Shown piece after piece: positions 61,201 to 64,000 of a DNA stretch of 64,000 bases (the first letter of the stretch is position 1; each line of letters starts with the position of its first letter). Origin of the DNA: Protula sp. h YS-2021 (lineage: Eukaryota > Annelida > Polychaeta > Sabellida > Serpulidae); the NCBI GenBank assembly GCA_949752745.1, contig OX457031.1, positions 47,325,257 through 47,389,256 on the forward strand, read 5' to 3'. Under the pieces are notes generated by a model that was not told where the DNA came from, made no database searches, and worked only from the letters and a program-made list of their open reading frames with translations. The position numbers were made by a program, and so were the translations under genes.

Positions 61201-63261
61201 GCCCAACTGTTCAGAAGTGAGTGTTTTCTGACAGCAGAATTCAGTACAGTAAAACCTGTGATTTGTCTGGTGGACAGCAACGCCCAACTGGTCAGCAGTG
61301 AGTGTTCTCTCACAGCAGGATTCAGCACAGTAAAACCTGTGATTATGACCCTCATGCACATGTGTCCAGAATTGGCAGGATCCATATATCCAAAGCGTAT
61401 TAAAAGAAAATGTTTTTTTTTTTTTTTGCTTTTTGCTTCTTTTTTAAAAGAAATCACTTTGAATAATTATATACGAGCATGGTATTAAACTAAAAGGGGG
61501 TGACGGTTAGCTCAGTCGGTTGAGCGTTGGTCCTGTAATCCTATGGTAACTGGTTCGAATCCGGCTAGGGGTGGAAAGCGGGGGATTGACCTTCGCTCAA
61601 ATTGCCTCATCTAAACGACTGCACAGGATTTTTCACCGCCACGGAATTCAAAATTAGCACAAATGAGTCTTGCGGCCATCCCTTTAAAAAAAAACAAACT
61701 AAAACTCTCTCATATTGAGGGTTTGTCTTCCAGACTACACTCTTAAAATAACGATGTAGATTCACAAAATACTGAAGACAATTGCTGCTTCTGCGCGGTG
61801 TACTGGAGAGTAAGAAAAACAAACGATATGATCAGATAAACTAATATTCTATGAAAAAAACGCCTTGCCTACACTATTGAATTTTAGAGACATGAAATCC
61901 TGGCTTCCACATTACACAGGCTAATTTATGTGTATTTGTAGATTTTCAGGTATAATCCGTTTGCATAAAAGACAGCGTGCCCACAGCACAGGTTTTACTG
62001 CATCAAATTCTCTTATAGATTTTGCCAGTGTAGTTTTTTTAAATATATCATTATTAGTAATTATGATAATAAATAATTTTGAAATACAGGTGGTATCAAA
62101 ACATTTTGTATAAAAGCAAATAAGTATTTTTTAAAAACTGTTACACTTAATTTCATTGCCAAGTATTTCAGTTTTTCTAGAAAGCTAAACTGTATATTAT
62201 TTTGTAGATTCATTTTTGTCTTTCGCCATTGGTCAAGTCTGCCGTCCTGGCTTTTGAGGTTGACTGGACGCCCATGGCATGGCGTCTTTTAAACGATGCC
62301 ACGCACAGGTATTAACATTCTAAATAACATTGTTTAAATTTGTATTTTAAAACTATGGTTCGTGTAGAGATGCTTTTGAAATGTGTCTTATTTGCACCTG
62401 TATATTATTTTATTTTAAGTCAACATTTTCATATTGTCAAATGCCCTAATATGGATATAAAACACTCGAATATTTGCATATCGGCTCAATTATATTAGAG
62501 GTGTATATTCAATATAAACAGAAATCAAAAGTATTCTAACCAAAAGAGAAAAAAAATACGAGTTTTGCTTCTGAAAGAAACGGGTACATATCTCTGCCGC
62601 ACATTTGTTCTTTAGTGTTTAAACATAAATTGCAGATTCTGCAAATAGATTGTAGATGCTGCAAACAGACTGTAGATTCTACAAATCGAGCGTTCAAACC
62701 AAATGCACAAGAACTGTCAGAACATAGGTCTGAATATGTGCCATGTCTTAACGAAATAGAGAAACTGATAGAGCTTCTCGCCAGTTAAGTAACAGCACTT
62801 GTAAAGAATCCGGGACAGAAGGGCCCTGGACAAAAGGACCTTAGACATAAGGGCCTTTCCCAAAACGGCTTTTTCCAAAAAGGCCTTTCCCAAAACTGTC
62901 TGGATGCCACTTGTAACATATAACTTATGCACCATGAAATGTCGTCCCTTTCCAAATAAAAAAATACTTAAACAATATGTGAACAAGTAACATTCACGTT
63001 GGATCTCAAAGTAATTACTAAAGGTTTGCAAAAACAGACTCGTTAATACTTGCCTCCATATTGTCCTCCAAAGTACACCTGACTTCTTTGATGTCCTCCT
63101 CCTCCGCCATATTGGTTGCCTCCGTATCCACTCTTTTCTTGTGTTTTCCCAATAATGCCGATGTCATTCAGACTGGATCTGGTATTATCGCTCAGCGCCA
63201 TCAAAAGTGTGAATTTTATGAGTAACAGGTACACGATATAACGAATTTTAATAGGTCTCAT
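58258..63261 (-). CDS. Secreted CBM14-like protein with Gly/Tyr-rich tail
   Basis: Exon 3 is 58596-58258 (acceptor 'tctgttcattag'). Exon 2 is 59071-58962 (donor 'GCT|gtaagc', starts after phase 1, ends phase 0). Proposed exon 1 is 63261-63054, ending GGAG|gcaagt, a consensus GC-type donor in phase 1. The sum is 657 nt or 218 residues. Residues 1-24 form a signal peptide, then a Gly/Tyr-rich linker (GYGGNQYGGGGG). The domain has C72, C88, C98 and C122 with DGFYYND, RCAPGT and FCDVNLVDYGY, spacing 16/10/24 as in the gene at 18947-21017. After a basic run (RRRPRKK) comes a Gly/Tyr/Ser/Gln tail (SYGQAYGQSYGRGYG) typical of silk- or matrix-like secreted proteins. Exons 2 and 3 are firm. Exon 1 is inferred from phase and composition; the alternative is a separate 72-residue secreted Gly-rich peptide ending at TAA 63043. 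Carbohydrate binding is inferred. Confidence 0.68.
61495..61580 (+). mobile_element. tRNA-derived SINE head
   Basis: Contains an A-box-like TAGCTCAGTCGG and a B box GGTTCGAATCC at tRNA-like spacing, with a partly formed T stem. The acceptor ends (tgacggt and taggggt) cannot pair, so it is not a functional tRNA. It lies in the proposed intron 1 of the minus-strand CBM14-like gene. Confidence 0.65.
62208..62308 (+). other. Candidate isolated coding exon
   Basis: Between 'ttattttgtag' and 'CAG|gtatta' lies a fully open 101-bp stretch reading about 33 residues with FEVDWTPMAWRLLNDATH. The sequence looks protein-like, with GC content above its flanks, but no partner exon was found in this window. 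It may be an exon of a plus-strand gene continuing past 64 kb, or decayed transposon. Confidence 0.25.
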
Positions 63262-64000
63262 GTCTGTGGCTTATCTGTTCTTACTATAACCACAAGTTAA
63301 AGAATAAATAGCAGTTTTTAATTTTAAAATTGAAAAGTTGTTACCCTAAGTGAAAAGAATTTTCCCGAACTAAGTGGTCTTTCTTGCAAGTATCACGCGT
63401 TTGACAATTTCGATGCCGGCCGTTTAATCTGACATAATATTATCATAGTGAATTTATCGTGTTACATAGAAAACAATGAGCCTGGGGTGTAAGATTTAAA
63501 GACTCTAAATTGCTCGAAACTGCGCATGTGCGATACGATGAGAAGGAAATTGTACAATTAACTAAGCAGTGATTTATATGTTAATCTTGAGCAAAGCTAC
63601 GCATAGTCTATTCGATAACACGCCGTGTAATGTGTCGCCGAGTTGTGCCCTGGGGCCACTTATGACACAACGAGATTAAAAACATGACTAATTATAACGC
63701 AGCGATGCCTGCTAGTCTGTGAAGCAGTTACACGCTTTCACATAAAAACGCTTGTATCCGGCCTTGTCTAATACATGCTCTACAAGGATTGGTTTTGCAC
63801 CAAAGTACCTCATTCTCTTAAAATTATTCAGCGGAATGATGATTAAAATCCTGAACTTTCTATAAAATAAATTATTAACATTTAACGGGGCATTAGAGGT
63901 TAAAGGGCTTCGTCATCCCCTCCCCCCCCCCCCCCCAATGTTTTGTTTTAGTATCTTATAATTTCCAATCGGAACTAAGGCCACAATTTATGCCTTACTT
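63262..64000. other. Upstream flank of the minus-strand gene, nothing else seen
   Basis: AT-rich, no gene recognised. A poly-C run lies at 63919-63936. The promoter of the gene starting at 63261 should lie here; no convincing TATA box was seen. Confidence 0.4.

Noticed and set aside
61495..61580. tRNA gene
   Set aside because: A and B boxes are present but the acceptor stem does not pair; better explained as a SINE head.
1..64000. CRISPR array, bacterial operon or phage system
   Set aside because: Spliced genes, TATA/polyA signals and animal transposons show eukaryotic nuclear DNA; direct repeats present have no unique spacers of constant length.

Overview
The window reads as nuclear DNA of an intron-rich, AT-rich animal. 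A marine lophotrochozoan, most likely a mollusc, is my best guess. It rests on an intact GH16 endo-1,3-beta-glucanase (laminarinase-type) gene without the N-terminal carbohydrate-binding domain of arthropod GNBPs, on secreted CBM14-like proteins with low-complexity tails, and on abundant SINE, CR1, MITE and Maverick/Polinton-type repeats. Nothing here fixes the species. Most long open frames are not genes. The real genes are multi-exon and were assembled from splice sites and phase agreement.

Layout. 1-10.1 kb: no gene recognised; repeats and a CT microsatellite. 10.1-15.9 kb (+): three exons of an unrecognised gene whose phases fit and which ends in a polyA signal; a 12-bp minisatellite rich in TGAGTCA lies in its long intron. 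16-18.9 kb: repeats and a 485-bp MITE. 18.9-21.0 kb (-): two-exon gene for a 478-residue secreted protein with a four-cysteine CBM14-like domain and a long charged tail. 21-28.5 kb: intergenic, several minisatellites. 28.5-44.3 kb (+): complete GH16 glucanase gene, eleven coding exons, 396 residues, catalytic E-I-D-I-V-E present. 45.0-45.8 kb (-): broken copy of a CBM14-like gene. 45.9-47.5 kb: repeat-filled junction. 48.5-57.0 kb (+): second GH16 copy, a pseudogene lacking the signal-peptide exon. 58.3-63.3 kb (-): intact counterpart of the broken CBM14-like gene. 

The central structure is a tandem duplication of one block (29.55-45.92 kb and 47.47-59.16 kb) that starts inside intron 1 of the glucanase and ends inside intron 1 of the convergent CBM14-like gene. 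Such a duplication keeps the outer gene copies whole and cuts the first exon from both inner copies. That is what is seen: the outer copies are intact and the inner ones carry stops, frameshifts and, in the inner glucanase, a catalytic Glu to Lys change.

After the duplication, copy 1 received a 5,663-bp element in intron 5 (32362-38024) with AGT...ACT inverted termini and a 6-bp target duplication. Copy 2 still shows the empty target. The element looks like an internally deleted Maverick/Polinton relative: it holds a PC4-like gene remnant, a zinc-finger gene remnant, one intact ORF of unknown function and a fresh 1,145-bp tandem duplication, but I found no polymerase or integrase. Copy 1 also gained a dead CR1-like retroelement in intron 9, and copy 2 gained a MITE and a foldback element in intron 8.
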